Positions 1 through 10,600 of a stretch of DNA of 64,000 nucleotides are shown here, piece after piece. The position numbers and the translations under genes were made by a program. Under the pieces are notes generated by a model that saw only the letters and a program-made list of their open reading frames with translations, was not told the DNA's origin and did not search any database. Origin of the DNA: Paenibacillus sp. FSL H7-0331 (GTDB lineage: Bacteria; Bacillota; Bacilli; Paenibacillales; NBRC-103111); NCBI RefSeq assembly GCF_001956045.1, contig NZ_MRTH01000007.1:124001-188000 (forward strand), written 5' to 3'. Numbering within the stretch: position 1 is the first letter of the stretch; each line of letters begins with the position of its first letter.

Positions 1-10
1 GGAGCAGGAT

Positions 11-808
11 ATGTTAAATCTGATTCACGAGTCCAGACGAGGAGGCTTCCAGGTTGGTATTCATTTCCCGCTGCGCGCCGGTGCGTATCCGTTAAGGGAT
101 GCATTATTTTTATCGCAGAATGATGCCACCCGTCAACAAGCCTTTGCATCGGTAGAAGAGGAATTGGAGTATGCGACTGCTGTTCAGCCAAACTATATCT
201 TGTTTCATTATCCCAAGCCTGTAATTTTGGACGATCGTGTAGATTGGGCGCTTTGGTATTTTGAGGATAGACGGGAATATGTGTATGAGAGTGAGTTGTC
301 ATTCGAACAATTTCAGGAAAAGAGTGAATTTTTATTTGAATGGCTGTCTGCAAAAGGCAAAGCTTATGCTTTCATTCCTGTACTGGAATTGGACGCTCTG
401 AATCCCTATACTTACGAAACGGATTTTCTGGAATCCTTATTGCAGCGTTACCCGAACATTCGATTATGCCTGGATACGAGCAGGCTGTATCTGCAGGAGT
501 GCATCGATCCAAACTTCAACTCAAGAGCCATTATTCGCAGGTATGCCCCATACGCACATCTCCTGCATTTATCCAATATCAAAGTAACGGATCGTATCGA
601 GCAAAAGAAATTCCCGGTATTGCCCGATTTAAGTCCGGATGACGGCTGGGCGCCAATAGAGGACTATTTACTTATCATCAAAGAAGAGAATCCCAACATC
701 AAAATCATGTTCGAGCATCGCTCCCAACTCATTAGTGATGAACAATTGGAAGCTTGCTATCAATGGGTAGCTCAAATTTTAACAACCGAATCGTCATTAA
801 AGTGTTAA
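11..808 (+). CDS. Sugar phosphate isomerase/epimerase-like TIM-barrel protein, possibly 5'-truncated by the window edge
   Basis: The product resembles the xylose-isomerase-like TIM-barrel (AP endonuclease 2) superfamily. It has alternating strands such as YILFHYPKP, FIPVLELDAL, IRLCLDTSRL and IKIMFEHRS, with acidic and histidine residues at strand ends that usually bind a divalent metal. The first visible segment (GFQVGIHFPLRAG) normally follows an earlier strand in this family. The frame is open to the window edge, so the true start may lie upstream of base 1. A GGAG at 1-4 followed six bases later by ATG at 11 would also serve as a start. No substrate can be named. The gene is followed on the same strand by an acetyltransferase gene. 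Confidence 0.6.
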   Translation: MLNLIHESRRGGFQVGIHFPLRAGAYPLRDALFLSQNDATRQQAFASVEEELEYATAVQPNYILFHYPKPVILDDRVDWALWYFEDRREYVYESELSFEQFQEKSEFLFEWLSAKGKAYAFIPVLELDALNPYTYETDFLESLLQRYPNIRLCLDTSRLYLQECIDPNFNSRAIIRRYAPYAHLLHLSNIKVTDRIEQKKFPVLPDLSPDDGWAPIEDYLLIIKEENPNIKIMFEHRSQLISDEQLEACYQWVAQILTTESSLKC

Positions 809-891
809 AAGGAATTGCAAACATTCGTAGGGAATAAGTATTTTCATGGAGTTATCTCACCATTACATTTATTTGCGAGGAGTGTTGCAAA

Positions 892-1308
892 TTGGAAGTA
901 ACCTTCAACACGTATACAATTAGCGATGACAAAACAAGACTGGATATCGACATTATCGGTGGATTTTTGTCCAGAAGCTATTGGGCCAACGAGCGGCCGA
1001 TTGAGAAAACGCAGAAAGCTATCGAACATTCGCTCTGCTATGGCGTCTATGATCAGAACCGGCAGATTGGCTTTGCAAGAGTCATTACAGACGGGGCTAC
1101 GATGTATTATTTGTGTGATGTGTTCATTGACGAACAGTATCGCGGTCAAGGTATCGGGAAAAAATTGGTCGAGACGATTATTAACTCCGAAGCCTTGCAA
1201 GGAATCAATGGGATCCTGGGTACCAAAGACGCCCACTCTCTGTATGAATCGTATGGGTTTAATAGGGTTGCTGACCGATTTATGAGACGTGCAGCGGTTG
1301 CTGAGTAA
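892..1308 (+). CDS. GNAT family N-acetyltransferase
   Basis: A single-domain GNAT acetyltransferase of 138 residues, expected to move an acetyl group from acetyl-CoA to a small amine or a protein N-terminus. Motif A is clear at residues 82-90 (QYRGQGIGK, the acetyl-CoA pyrophosphate loop), preceded by the strand MYYLCDVFID and followed by the helix KKLVETIINS. The C-terminal SLYESYGF matches motif B, whose Tyr is often the general acid. The start is taken as TTG at 892 because GAGGAG at 877-882 lies nine bases upstream. The substrate is unknown. A strong hairpin lies directly downstream. Confidence 0.8.
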   Translation: MEVTFNTYTISDDKTRLDIDIIGGFLSRSYWANERPIEKTQKAIEHSLCYGVYDQNRQIGFARVITDGATMYYLCDVFIDEQYRGQGIGKKLVETIINSEALQGINGILGTKDAHSLYESYGFNRVADRFMRRAAVAE

Positions 1309-1318
1309 AGATAGGAAA

Positions 1319-1350
1319 GTCGGCCTTTCCCCTTACGGAAGGCCGACCTT
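1319..1350. terminator. Bidirectional intrinsic terminator between the acetyltransferase and the eCIS operon end
   Basis: GTCGGCCTTTCC at 1319-1330 pairs with GGAAGGCCGAC at 1337-1347 around a six-base loop, with T-rich flanks on both sides. It lies between convergent genes and probably ends the acetyltransferase transcript and the long minus-strand eCIS transcript. Confidence 0.75.
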
Positions 1351-1403
1351 TACATACATAACTTGTCATCTGCTAGCTGTAAGCACTTAATAAATTCAAT
1401 TTC

Positions 1404-3071
1404 TTAAGCTTGCTCTTCCCGTCCACTTGCCGCTTCCAACGAAGAAATATCGACGGTATCGTCGCTGCCCGCTCCGCTTTCAGTCGCCTTTTTGAAGGCC
1501 CACCAACGGATATTGATTTGTGTCGCTTCCGTAGGCTGCTGAAGCCTCACACCGATGCGGAACGTACCCTTTTGCGGATACAATACCGTTCCAATCTTGA
1601 CGTCTGGACCACTCGGCTCATGCTCGCTGCCTTTGAATACATCCGTAGAGCCAGAGTACAAGCGTTCACTGCTGCTCAGAATATCGGAAATATAGTCTTC
1701 ATTGATTTCCTCAATCCCTGTATAAATGAACAGACTGCCTCGGCCAAGACCATGCTCGATCTCGGCGGATACATAGCTTTTGCCTCCACGGCCAAAAGGT
1801 GAAGCCGCGAATTTATTCAAGGAAGCTATCGGAATTTCAACGACACCCGTTCGTACCTGATCGCCGGATTGTACTTCAGGAAGCCCCAGTTCAAAGTTCA
1901 ACTCACCTTTGTCCTTATTGAAGGTAACGTTAAGCTCAGGCTCTTGGTTACCCGCTATTTTCCTGAGACTGGATCTGGCCGTAATCGAACCGCTGAACGG
2001 CGTTGCCGGGGCAGAGCTATCCTTGCTTTTCAGCTTGTGCAGGGCAGAGGCATTGTACACATATTCGTTGAATGGAACCTGATCAACTTTTTCAATCATA
2101 TAGGTCGGTCCCATTTGCAGTAGACTGATTCGGGCCAGGTAAATGCAAGGATCGGAAGGGGAATCCAGGGAGTCCTCCAGCGAACGGTTCACAAAATCAT
2201 CTACCCACTGTTTATCAACAGCCCCAGCCATGATCATCACTTCATTGGCTCTAGCTGAGGACAGGCTGACCTGCTTATCGCCTATTCGCAGAACGGCATG
2301 ATCCTGTCTAATCCCGACAGTCGCCTTGCCTCGCGATGAGCTGTCTGCACGCAGCTTAACCGTTACCTCATATTCGGTTTCCTGGCGCTCTTGAGGTTCG
2401 TTGAACGTCACTTTAGCGTCATGCTCAGCCTGCAGCTGTTGTCCAACCAATTCGAACTCAAAGGATATTTTGGCTGCCTGCAGTGTCTTTTCGATTACAA
2501 AAGTCACATCAAACAGCTGTCCCGGATTCACATAACGTGGTGTTCGCTGCAGTATACGAATGTGTCCATCCTGATACAGTACACTGGTCTGCTCAATGAT
2601 GCTCTCAATAGGGAATACAGAAGGATCGGGGGCTTCCTCGCGAATAAACAGCTTATAGCTTTCCAGCATGCGATTATATTCGCTGATTTCATCGGATCGA
2701 ACAGCCGCATTCGCTACGGAATGAACCGGTTCCTTGCCTTTCTCATCGTAGGCCAGACAAAGATACACATTTTTGGCATACTCATTGTTCGAGAATCCCT
2801 GCATCATCGACAGCTTAAGTGTGACCGGAGAAGGAATGATGATTTCCCGGCCCAACGCATCAATAGCGGCTCCCATTTCCACAGACACCGACTTATCATC
2901 GACGGCGATGACCTGCAAGCCTGTAATCACACCTGTACCATGCAGCAGCCGATTCATCAAACGCCGTTTGTCGTTAAAATATTTCTGCTCCGATTCAAAG
3001 TCACGAACGGTCAATAGCTTTCCATAAAAATAGCGATTGCGCTCAAATGGATAATAACGTGTCTTTTTCAT
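1404..3071 (-). CDS. eCIS-associated appendage protein, last gene of the cluster
   Basis: A 555-residue protein with no signal peptide or membrane segment. The N-terminus is distinctive: aromatic-rich RYYPFERNRYFYGKLLTVRDF, then QKYFNDKRRLMNRLLHGTGV and ITGLQV (residues 5-54). I associate this module with the distal genes of non-Proteus-type contractile injection clusters; that is family memory, not a search. Residues 60-110 resemble a beta-sandwich (AIDALGREIIIP), and residues 160-260 look like an Ig-like fold. The C-terminal third is beta-rich. Being last in the operon, after the gpI-like protein, it is probably a tail fibre or spike-tip component exposed at the baseplate. The start is ATG at 3071 with GAGGGG upstream. 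Exact role unknown. Confidence 0.6.
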   Translation of the reverse strand: MKKTRYYPFERNRYFYGKLLTVRDFESEQKYFNDKRRLMNRLLHGTGVITGLQVIAVDDKSVSVEMGAAIDALGREIIIPSPVTLKLSMMQGFSNNEYAKNVYLCLAYDEKGKEPVHSVANAAVRSDEISEYNRMLESYKLFIREEAPDPSVFPIESIIEQTSVLYQDGHIRILQRTPRYVNPGQLFDVTFVIEKTLQAAKISFEFELVGQQLQAEHDAKVTFNEPQERQETEYEVTVKLRADSSSRGKATVGIRQDHAVLRIGDKQVSLSSARANEVMIMAGAVDKQWVDDFVNRSLEDSLDSPSDPCIYLARISLLQMGPTYMIEKVDQVPFNEYVYNASALHKLKSKDSSAPATPFSGSITARSSLRKIAGNQEPELNVTFNKDKGELNFELGLPEVQSGDQVRTGVVEIPIASLNKFAASPFGRGGKSYVSAEIEHGLGRGSLFIYTGIEEINEDYISDILSSSERLYSGSTDVFKGSEHEPSGPDVKIGTVLYPQKGTFRIGVRLQQPTEATQINIRWWAFKKATESGAGSDDTVDISSLEAASGREEQA

Positions 3072-3124
3072 CCCACAATCCCCTCGCCTTCCCCTATTTT
3101 AATTCATATTCACAGATGGTTTAA

Positions 3125-5233
3125 TTATTCTAATTCGGAATCCAATCCGAGACGGGTATGAATGTCCATTCGCTTGTCACGTTCGAGATCAATCAGGACC
3201 GTATTGTAAGGCATCGACGATTTCTGATCCAGTGTCAGCAGCGTTGGTTCCGATAAAAAGGTGTTAATCCCCATATAGGAATGCATATCCATGTACATCC
3301 ATGGCTGCAGCAGGGTGAGCTTGCCTTCGGTAAATGCAGGCTTTTGATCATTGATGATGGATTCGATAATGAGCCGCTGTTTATCGGTTTGCACGCATTC
3401 CTGCGGCAGCATCACACAAAAGCAATACGGATTATCGCCATATAGACGGGACAGGAGCTCGCGCAGCTCGGATTTCTCCTGCATTTGCTTCATTTGAAAA
3501 TATTCGATGATATACGGCTCTGCCCCCGTGTAAATGTGCAGCATACGCAGCAGGCCCTGTCTGGTACCTCGCAGCTTGTAGAGCTCTGGTGCTTGCTTGA
3601 TCAGCTGGCGCAGCTTCTCCTCGCCCCACGATTCATCCTCATGAACGGCCAGCCACGTACCCAGCCAGGTTAAATACTGCCCATGAACAGCATTCGGGTC
3701 GAAATATTTGGAGATATGATCAATCTTCTCCTCCATATCCTGAAAGTACGATCCAAACAAGGCGAGAAACCTTTCCAAAAACCGGCTCTCATCCTGCTGC
3801 TCCTGATAAATCGAGGGCAAATATGAGATCAACGACTTACGTGGAAAATAGACACGAAGTCTGGTCAAAACCGGCGTACGCCGCTCACTGCCAACGACTT
3901 CTAGCTTCAGCCACAAATAGCGGCCCGTGGCATTCATAAGCAGCGCATCACGCGGATTTGTAATCGGCTCCGACCACAGATCCCTTGTTGCCTTCAGCTT
4001 ATCTCTGAGCGGAATGATGGGCTCCTTCAAGTACGCACTGAGGTCAGTAAAATTACCATCCAACCATTCTTCATTGCGATCAGATGTGTAATAGTATAGC
4101 CGCACCTGCGTTTCATCGGGGATCAAGGCTTCCAGCTGTACACGGTGCCATTCCGTTTCTGTGGAACGTGTATCCAGTGCATGGGAGAAATAAATTCCCT
4201 CCGTCAGGGAGGTTTCCTCGAGTTCCATCGTTCTCGGCTGCAACTCCAGCAGGGTGATTTCACCCGTTAACCCATCCAGCACATACATCCAGTCCCGTGG
4301 ACCGAGGAGAAGCTTGTCCGTCCGTCCACGAAACCCTGACACCTTGGCTTGAAATTCACCCTGCTGCCCGTACTTCAGAATAAAACGCTCGTCCTCTTCA
4401 TCCGGACCGACATATCGGCTGTCGCCAATATATATATTATTATTCGTATCAATGGAAAGACCCGCATACGTGCCTTTAGGAGCAATCGAGAATTGTACAG
4501 CCAACGTCCCATCCTCGTCAAAGGATATGACCAGCTTACGCTCCGTATCGAACAGGTATACGGCTCCCACAGCGTTAACGGCGGTATAGTATCTTTTGAG
4601 TAAATCGGCGGCAGCCGTCGCCTGTTCCAGTCGGAGCGAATCGTGCTGATAGACACGAATAACATCTCCCCCTGAGCTCCACTGCACAATCCCCAGTCGC
4701 CCTCCCTCCGGCACTTCTTCATTTCCATTCATCCCAATAATCATATCCAGCGGGATCACGGTATACAGCCTTTTTTGTGAGTCAGACACAATTGCCAGCG
4801 GATACAGCGGTTTACCCTGCCATTCCTGGGCAGCCCAGACCTGTTGGCTGTTCGATACCGAATAAGCCGCAATTCGCCGCTCGCTGTTCGGGTCCGCGAT
4901 ATAAAGCGTGTCTCTGCTTGCAGCCAACATAGCACTTGCCTTAAATAAATCATGCCCTTGACGAAATAGCTGCTCCGTATATTGATTCTCTGCGTCGTAC
5001 GACCATACCACTGCTCGCTCATCCATGACGAACAGCTTGCCATTCTGGCCCACAGCAAAATCAAGCGGATTCTGCGGACCATCCATTTCCTCAGGCTGGA
5101 TCACCTTATGGATGCCATATTTCTCGGTCTGGTGCAGCCCAAGCCCCCCGTTGATCATATGGAGATTGTAATAACGGCCCTTATCCCAATCCGATTGTTT
5201 ATTCAATGAGAAAAACTGGTACGGGTCCTGCAC
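3125..5233 (-). CDS. Beta-propeller / phage tail protein I (gpI-like) fusion
   Basis: About 702 residues. The C-terminal third (around residues 465-600) matches the phage tail protein I family: YLPSIYQE, ESRFLERFLALFGSYFQDMEEKI, FDPNAVHGQYLTWLGTWLAV, and RQLIKQAPELYKLRGTRQGL. In P2-like tails gpI joins the baseplate to the fibres. The N-terminal 350 residues are repeated four-stranded units with motifs such as LYIADPNSERRIAAYSV and NNNIYIGDSRY, typical of NHL/PQQ beta-propellers. The frame is open to a TTG at 5254, but GGAGGTG at 5240-5246 sits ideally for GTG at 5233, so I take that start. Likely role: baseplate-to-receptor adaptor of the injection system. Confidence 0.75.
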   Translation of the reverse strand: MQDPYQFFSLNKQSDWDKGRYYNLHMINGGLGLHQTEKYGIHKVIQPEEMDGPQNPLDFAVGQNGKLFVMDERAVVWSYDAENQYTEQLFRQGHDLFKASAMLAASRDTLYIADPNSERRIAAYSVSNSQQVWAAQEWQGKPLYPLAIVSDSQKRLYTVIPLDMIIGMNGNEEVPEGGRLGIVQWSSGGDVIRVYQHDSLRLEQATAAADLLKRYYTAVNAVGAVYLFDTERKLVISFDEDGTLAVQFSIAPKGTYAGLSIDTNNNIYIGDSRYVGPDEEDERFILKYGQQGEFQAKVSGFRGRTDKLLLGPRDWMYVLDGLTGEITLLELQPRTMELEETSLTEGIYFSHALDTRSTETEWHRVQLEALIPDETQVRLYYYTSDRNEEWLDGNFTDLSAYLKEPIIPLRDKLKATRDLWSEPITNPRDALLMNATGRYLWLKLEVVGSERRTPVLTRLRVYFPRKSLISYLPSIYQEQQDESRFLERFLALFGSYFQDMEEKIDHISKYFDPNAVHGQYLTWLGTWLAVHEDESWGEEKLRQLIKQAPELYKLRGTRQGLLRMLHIYTGAEPYIIEYFQMKQMQEKSELRELLSRLYGDNPYCFCVMLPQECVQTDKQRLIIESIINDQKPAFTEGKLTLLQPWMYMDMHSYMGINTFLSEPTLLTLDQKSSMPYNTVLIDLERDKRMDIHTRLGLDSELE

Positions 5234-5376
5234 GGCTTTCACCTCCTTCGTCAACAGCCTGCTGAATCCATAAAACGATGAACATCGACGGATTTCCCGC
5301 CTTCAGAAGCTAACCAACAACGCACGTGCTTGCTGCGCTATTTCTAGCCCCCGCATTTCCTTCGTTGAGCTCGTGG

Positions 5377-7617
5377 TTATACATCTGCTTTACTGATCAG
5401 CTCTACCTGATGCTCACCAGAGGTCACCAATCCATAAGGAGGAATGAGGATATCTCCGCTCGCATTTTTACGTGCCCCTGTGCCCTCAAAATCGATCCAA
5501 ACGTCCTGTACATAAACTACACCCTTCAGGCGACTGATCGCTCCATAAATATCGCCTTTATATACAGCTCTTCCAAACGTCCAGCCCGTTGATCCATCCG
5601 TTCGATCCAAAGGCTGCAGCAGCCCGTACAGTTCATGAAGAATCCGCCTCGGCTCCTCCTTCAATTGCGGTTCCACGACCACTACCGCATGCACCGTAAT
5701 CTTAATATATTCGGCTGGTATCACATGCAGCTCGGTTGTCAGCAAGCGGTGCAATTCCAGATGCTTGCTTACTGTTCGCAGAAAACCAACGCCCGCCTTT
5801 GGCTGTGAGCTTTCGCTGTAAGGAACGACAACGACTGTCATTTGTGCTGCCGATTTGGATTGCTCCTGCTCCACCATACCCGGCTTATAGAGGGGTATGG
5901 CTTTCACTCTTGCGACACGAAGCCCAGGTGTTGCACGGGCAATGGCCTCATAATCCTCAGCTGTCACCGCCCGGTACGGTGTATGCAGGTCTCTGCGCAC
6001 GCGATGTTTGGCCTCCTCTACGGATTCGGCTTCCGTTCCACCCGAGGCGGGAGTGGGATTGATAACGCTGATACGCTGAATCTCAGGATCATCCGTGACG
6101 AACTCCGAAATCAATCCATCCTTGACATTGCCCCTTTGACCACCACCGGTTTGCAGCGATATGATTCGCAGGTTGTCCTGGTCCGAATCATGAGGAATCC
6201 AGCCCTCTTCATTGTTGCCAAAGCGGAATACATAATTGGCTTCATCCCACACATAATGCCGGTCCTCTGAACCCGATTGATCAAAGTCCTCAACACGTGT
6301 CCAATCCTCCCAGATAAAGCCGGATATCCCCGGCTCTCTCCGTCCGACCTGAAGCAGCAGGGAATCCTTCAAACACCGCTGCGCTCGTTTAACCTCAAAT
6401 TCCTGCTGAGGAAGCCCGTTGCTGCCACCAATCCAACGGTCCAGCTCAAAATCGGGAACATAGGAGATGAGCCGAATCGTTTGTTTGCCCATGGTCGGAA
6501 TGGCTCCGTGCTGTCCATCGCCAAAACGGATTTCGGTCGTTTTCAGCAGAGGATCACGGGAGAGCTCATAGCTGCAGTCATCGGGCCCACTGTTACGGAT
6601 ATCCGTAACAGCCTGCCAATCGCGCCAATCGCCTCCGGCTTCACGAACCTGTACGAGGTTCAATCCGTAATAGGGAAGATGGGCGACACGGCTGCATATG
6701 ATTCCGGCCTCACCTGAGCTATCGAATACTATCGCTTCGCTCCATGTAGTGCGCTGTACTGCTTCCACGGTATTAATATGAATCTGCTCGATCTTCGGCG
6801 CCAGCTCATAACCATCGCTTTCCAGCGTGCAGCACAGCCAATACCGCCGCTTGTCGTTAGCGGGATGCACAAGCATCGGCCTCATCGGCTTATCCAGACA
6901 TAGCAGAATCTGTCCAGTCTGTGACAAGTGCATCGTAGTGTCGCGAAGCAGCTCAACCGGTAGCCATCCTTCGCCATCCTCAGAGCCTACATATTTCCAC
7001 GAAACACCTACCGAGGAAATCATCTCGGACATCCCATTGGCAGCTACCCCCACAGGGACGGGATAACCATCAAACAGCTTGAACGATATGGAAATCGGAA
7101 TCCCTGTCGGGAGCTCACGGTCAAAACCAAGATACAGCTTGCTTCCGCTTTTGGCATCCGGTCCGAGGGCATAATAAGCAATGCTCGCATGATCATTGGA
7201 AGAGGTATAATCGCTTGCCGCCACAGCCGTACGCACTATAATTTTATCCAGAGTCGAAGGGACCGCCTGCAGGGTTTCAACCGTTTCGAACAGTTGATCC
7301 ATCGCGGCAAGCCTCGTACCCTTGGGCAGCACCTGAAGCTCCTGCATCCCCGTAAAGGCCAGCTGTGCTCTTGCAGAAACCGATTCCTTGAGATGAATAC
7401 CGAGCAGCTTGAGAAATTTACGCTCATTCTTCTCTGTAATCCGGTTCAAATAATACTGTTGAACCTCCGTCATCCAAGACATCAGCTCGATCAGGGTAAT
7501 CCCCGGATCGTGTGCATTTTCATCCGTCCACTGGGGAAATAGCTTGGGAATCGCCTTTCTGGCGTCCTGTACAATTTGATCGAAATAACGATCGTCCAAA
7601 TTCGGTATGGGCAGCAA
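5377..7617 (-). CDS. Baseplate assembly protein (gp6/J-like, Afp12 position)
   Basis: A 746-residue baseplate-wedge protein. It begins with PNLDDRYFDQIVQDARKAIP, then WTDENAHDPGITLIELMSWMTEVQQYYLNRI, the signature N-terminus of eCIS putative baseplate assembly proteins. The middle carries an EDRHY motif followed by FRFGNNEEG, and residues 540-640 (EAKHRVRRDLHTPYRAVTAEDYE) match the baseplate J-like fold. The start is TTG at 7617, with GGAGGT seven bases upstream. It follows the larger paralogue at 7684-10761. In the assembled particle such proteins form the wedge ring around the spike and contact the sheath. Confidence 0.85.
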   Translation of the reverse strand: MLPIPNLDDRYFDQIVQDARKAIPKLFPQWTDENAHDPGITLIELMSWMTEVQQYYLNRITEKNERKFLKLLGIHLKESVSARAQLAFTGMQELQVLPKGTRLAAMDQLFETVETLQAVPSTLDKIIVRTAVAASDYTSSNDHASIAYYALGPDAKSGSKLYLGFDRELPTGIPISISFKLFDGYPVPVGVAANGMSEMISSVGVSWKYVGSEDGEGWLPVELLRDTTMHLSQTGQILLCLDKPMRPMLVHPANDKRRYWLCCTLESDGYELAPKIEQIHINTVEAVQRTTWSEAIVFDSSGEAGIICSRVAHLPYYGLNLVQVREAGGDWRDWQAVTDIRNSGPDDCSYELSRDPLLKTTEIRFGDGQHGAIPTMGKQTIRLISYVPDFELDRWIGGSNGLPQQEFEVKRAQRCLKDSLLLQVGRREPGISGFIWEDWTRVEDFDQSGSEDRHYVWDEANYVFRFGNNEEGWIPHDSDQDNLRIISLQTGGGQRGNVKDGLISEFVTDDPEIQRISVINPTPASGGTEAESVEEAKHRVRRDLHTPYRAVTAEDYEAIARATPGLRVARVKAIPLYKPGMVEQEQSKSAAQMTVVVVPYSESSQPKAGVGFLRTVSKHLELHRLLTTELHVIPAEYIKITVHAVVVVEPQLKEEPRRILHELYGLLQPLDRTDGSTGWTFGRAVYKGDIYGAISRLKGVVYVQDVWIDFEGTGARKNASGDILIPPYGLVTSGEHQVELISKADV

Positions 7618-7683
7618 TCGTTATACCTCCTTTCGTATCAAGTATTATCGACAAGTCCCTTGTGACTTGAACAACAAACTGTT

Positions 7684-10600
7684 TTAAAGCGCGGTTACGA
7701 CAACCTTGTGCATACCGCTGATGATAATTCCATGCAAAAGAGAGGGCAGACTGTTAACGTCCAGCTCGGTACGTATATGATCCTCGATTTTATATACCGA
7801 CATATACAATTTTTCGACATGGTTGATCGAATGAATCGATTTTAAAAGTGCATAAAACATCGAAAGATGGATATCCTGACCGATTTCCCAGCCTTTTCCG
7901 TCATAGTTGCCCGCGAGCGGGTCCAGAAACTGCTGCAGCTTGGCTATAGCCGCAAGCTCTGTCGGTACGACGGCATCCATACCCTCAACAGCCACATATG
8001 CGGTTACGGATACCTCGATGAAGGCCGGCTGGATGACCTGAATGCGATCAGGCAAAGCCACCATACTCGAAGCGCGCTGCAGCACATAACGTTCAACCTG
8101 CCGCTTGAGCTCAGGAAAGGCTGCAAGGCCCCCGACACCCTCTTGAGGCAGGATGACCAAAGTAATACAGCCGATTTCCTTCTCCACCCGCGCATTATAA
8201 TTCGCCAGACAGGTAACCCGCGCAATGTTTGGATAAGCCTCCCGTGCCAGCCACTCGAAATCCTTTGCTGTTACCGCACGGCCCCGATGCTTGAGCTGCT
8301 GTGGTCCACGACGCATGGCTGATTCCTGATTCTCCGCATCGCAGCCGCCAGCCGCTGCCTCCGGGTTCATAGCTCCGCCTACAAAAGCAATCGAGTTTTG
8401 CAAGCTGGCAATCTGTCCCGCCCCAACATTGCCTTCTTTACCGCGAGTCACCTTGTAAGTAACCTTTATTTGTTCCAGACCACCCTTGGGGGGTAATTTA
8501 CCGTGAATCCCATCACCAAACCGGATTCGGCCAAAGGCCCGATCAATAGCATAGTGGCGGTCCTCTCCACCAGAGTCACTCAGATGTGCTACTGGAAGCC
8601 ATCTTACCCATAACCGGTAAATATACCCGTCCGTATCGCGTATCACATCGAGTTCCAATGTGCCCTGCTCCAAATGCAGCCGCACCTCTTCCTCGGCCAT
8701 CGAACCTGTCTCATCGACCCAGACCGTTTCCGCGACAACAGGAGTTCTGCTCAGCTGAAACTCGGAGGCAAATTCACCTGCTCTTGGATCGGGGTATTCG
8801 TTATGTACGGTTTCCTGCTGAACGGCTGCTACCGTATTCACATACATCCCATTTACAACTGGTATCGCCACATTACCCGAGAAATCATCATATTTGTCGT
8901 CCCTGTTTACCGCACGCAGCCAATAGCCATCCTTACCAAACAAGGAGGTTCGCTGAAAATCGGCTGGACCCGCAAACTGCAACGACCCCGTCCTCGTTAA
9001 TCCGTTTGTATCATCAATCACCTTGAGCACTGACCATCTTGGGCCTTCCCCTGAATAGCCAGCCCTCCAATACTCCCATTCGAGCAGCGGAATATCTTTC
9101 TCAGTCAGCTTCTGCGGCTGTACGGATACTAATATCGAGATCGGTCCTTTAACCGGAGGTACATCGAACGCAAGGTGCAGTGCCGGATGGTTCACCTCCA
9201 TATGAAAAAAAGGCTGGAACGGTCCCGAATGCCCCTGGCTTTGCATGGTCTGATCTATCATAACCGTATGATTAAGCGCAAGGCAGCTCCGAAGTGGATA
9301 CAACCGCTCCGGGTATGTGTAAGTTAGCTTAACCCCCTCCAACCATGGAGAAAGGTATACTGGCAGCGCCGAGTACAGATTTTCAATTTGCAAAATACGC
9401 GCCCGAACCCAATGGCTCAGATGGGAATTAACAAATGTTTCTTCCAGGTCCTGTGGACACCGGAACGATACCTGCTTGCGCTGCAGCTCTTCACCAGGTC
9501 GATAAAATAAGCTTTCAGCCTCTCTGCCAGCGTCCAGTCTGACCCAGGCACTCCCATTCCAATATTCCCAAATCACCTGGGCAATCGCAACGATCGGCGG
9601 GTTCGGTCTTTCAAAGCTGGATTTTTTCATGACAAGCTTCCAGTCCACAACCTGCTCCTGCTCCGTTTGAAACCGGTTAGGAATGACTTTGAGGGCAAAC
9701 GTCATCGTAATCATGCCATCACGCTTGCTGAGCACTTCATCGCTGGATACGTAGAAGGTACCGTACGGAATGAATTGATCCCCAAACGGGTAAAAACCAT
9801 CATCTGCATTCGCCTGAATATCATTATAAAACATCATATCCGGCGCAATCCCGCCCCGGTCCAGGCTGTCCACATACTCGGTTTTCACATGAATACGGTC
9901 CAGTTCCAGCCGCTGATCGGCAAGTGAGGGTGTATGACTGCTGCCCCGTTTCATCCGGCATTGAATGTAGCGTCCACTTCGGCCGGACAGCTCCTGCTGG
10001 GTCACTTCACCAAGCTGCATTTTATGTAAAATGACCCGATTTCCCTCTGATTCAACGCGGTCAAAGGGTACCCAGCCGTCATCTGTAGGATACAACCATT
10101 CAGCTAACGAAGGGTCCGCCAGCCGCTGACTCAGGCTCAGCTCCTCATGGGGCTTCGTCGAATGAACGACCTCCAGCTCGATTCGGGCTGTTTCGTGAAG
10201 TAGAAACATATCGCCATGCTCCAAATAAAGCACATGCTCCTGAAGATTATTTGCATCCGGCAGCTGGAACAACGGACTTGGTGCCGCTAATCCGGCTTGC
10301 GCTGCAGTCACCCATGGCTCTGGTATTTGCAGGATGCTATCGTGCTTCTTGCTGGTCAGAAAAGCGGCAATGAGTGCTGCAGGGGTGAGCAGTAGCAGCC
10401 GTTCCGTCTCAAATAAAATGTCCCCTTCCGCACTGGGAGCCGCAACCTGCGTACCAGCTGGAATCAGCACAGGCTGCTGAACTCCCGAATTCAAACGAAA
10501 CGTCAAAAACGTACTGGCTGGGCGTGCCGGAAGCAAAGACACATCAAACAAGTTCATGAAGGCAACAAGGTTTTTAAACGGCACCCGGTTCATTCGTTTA

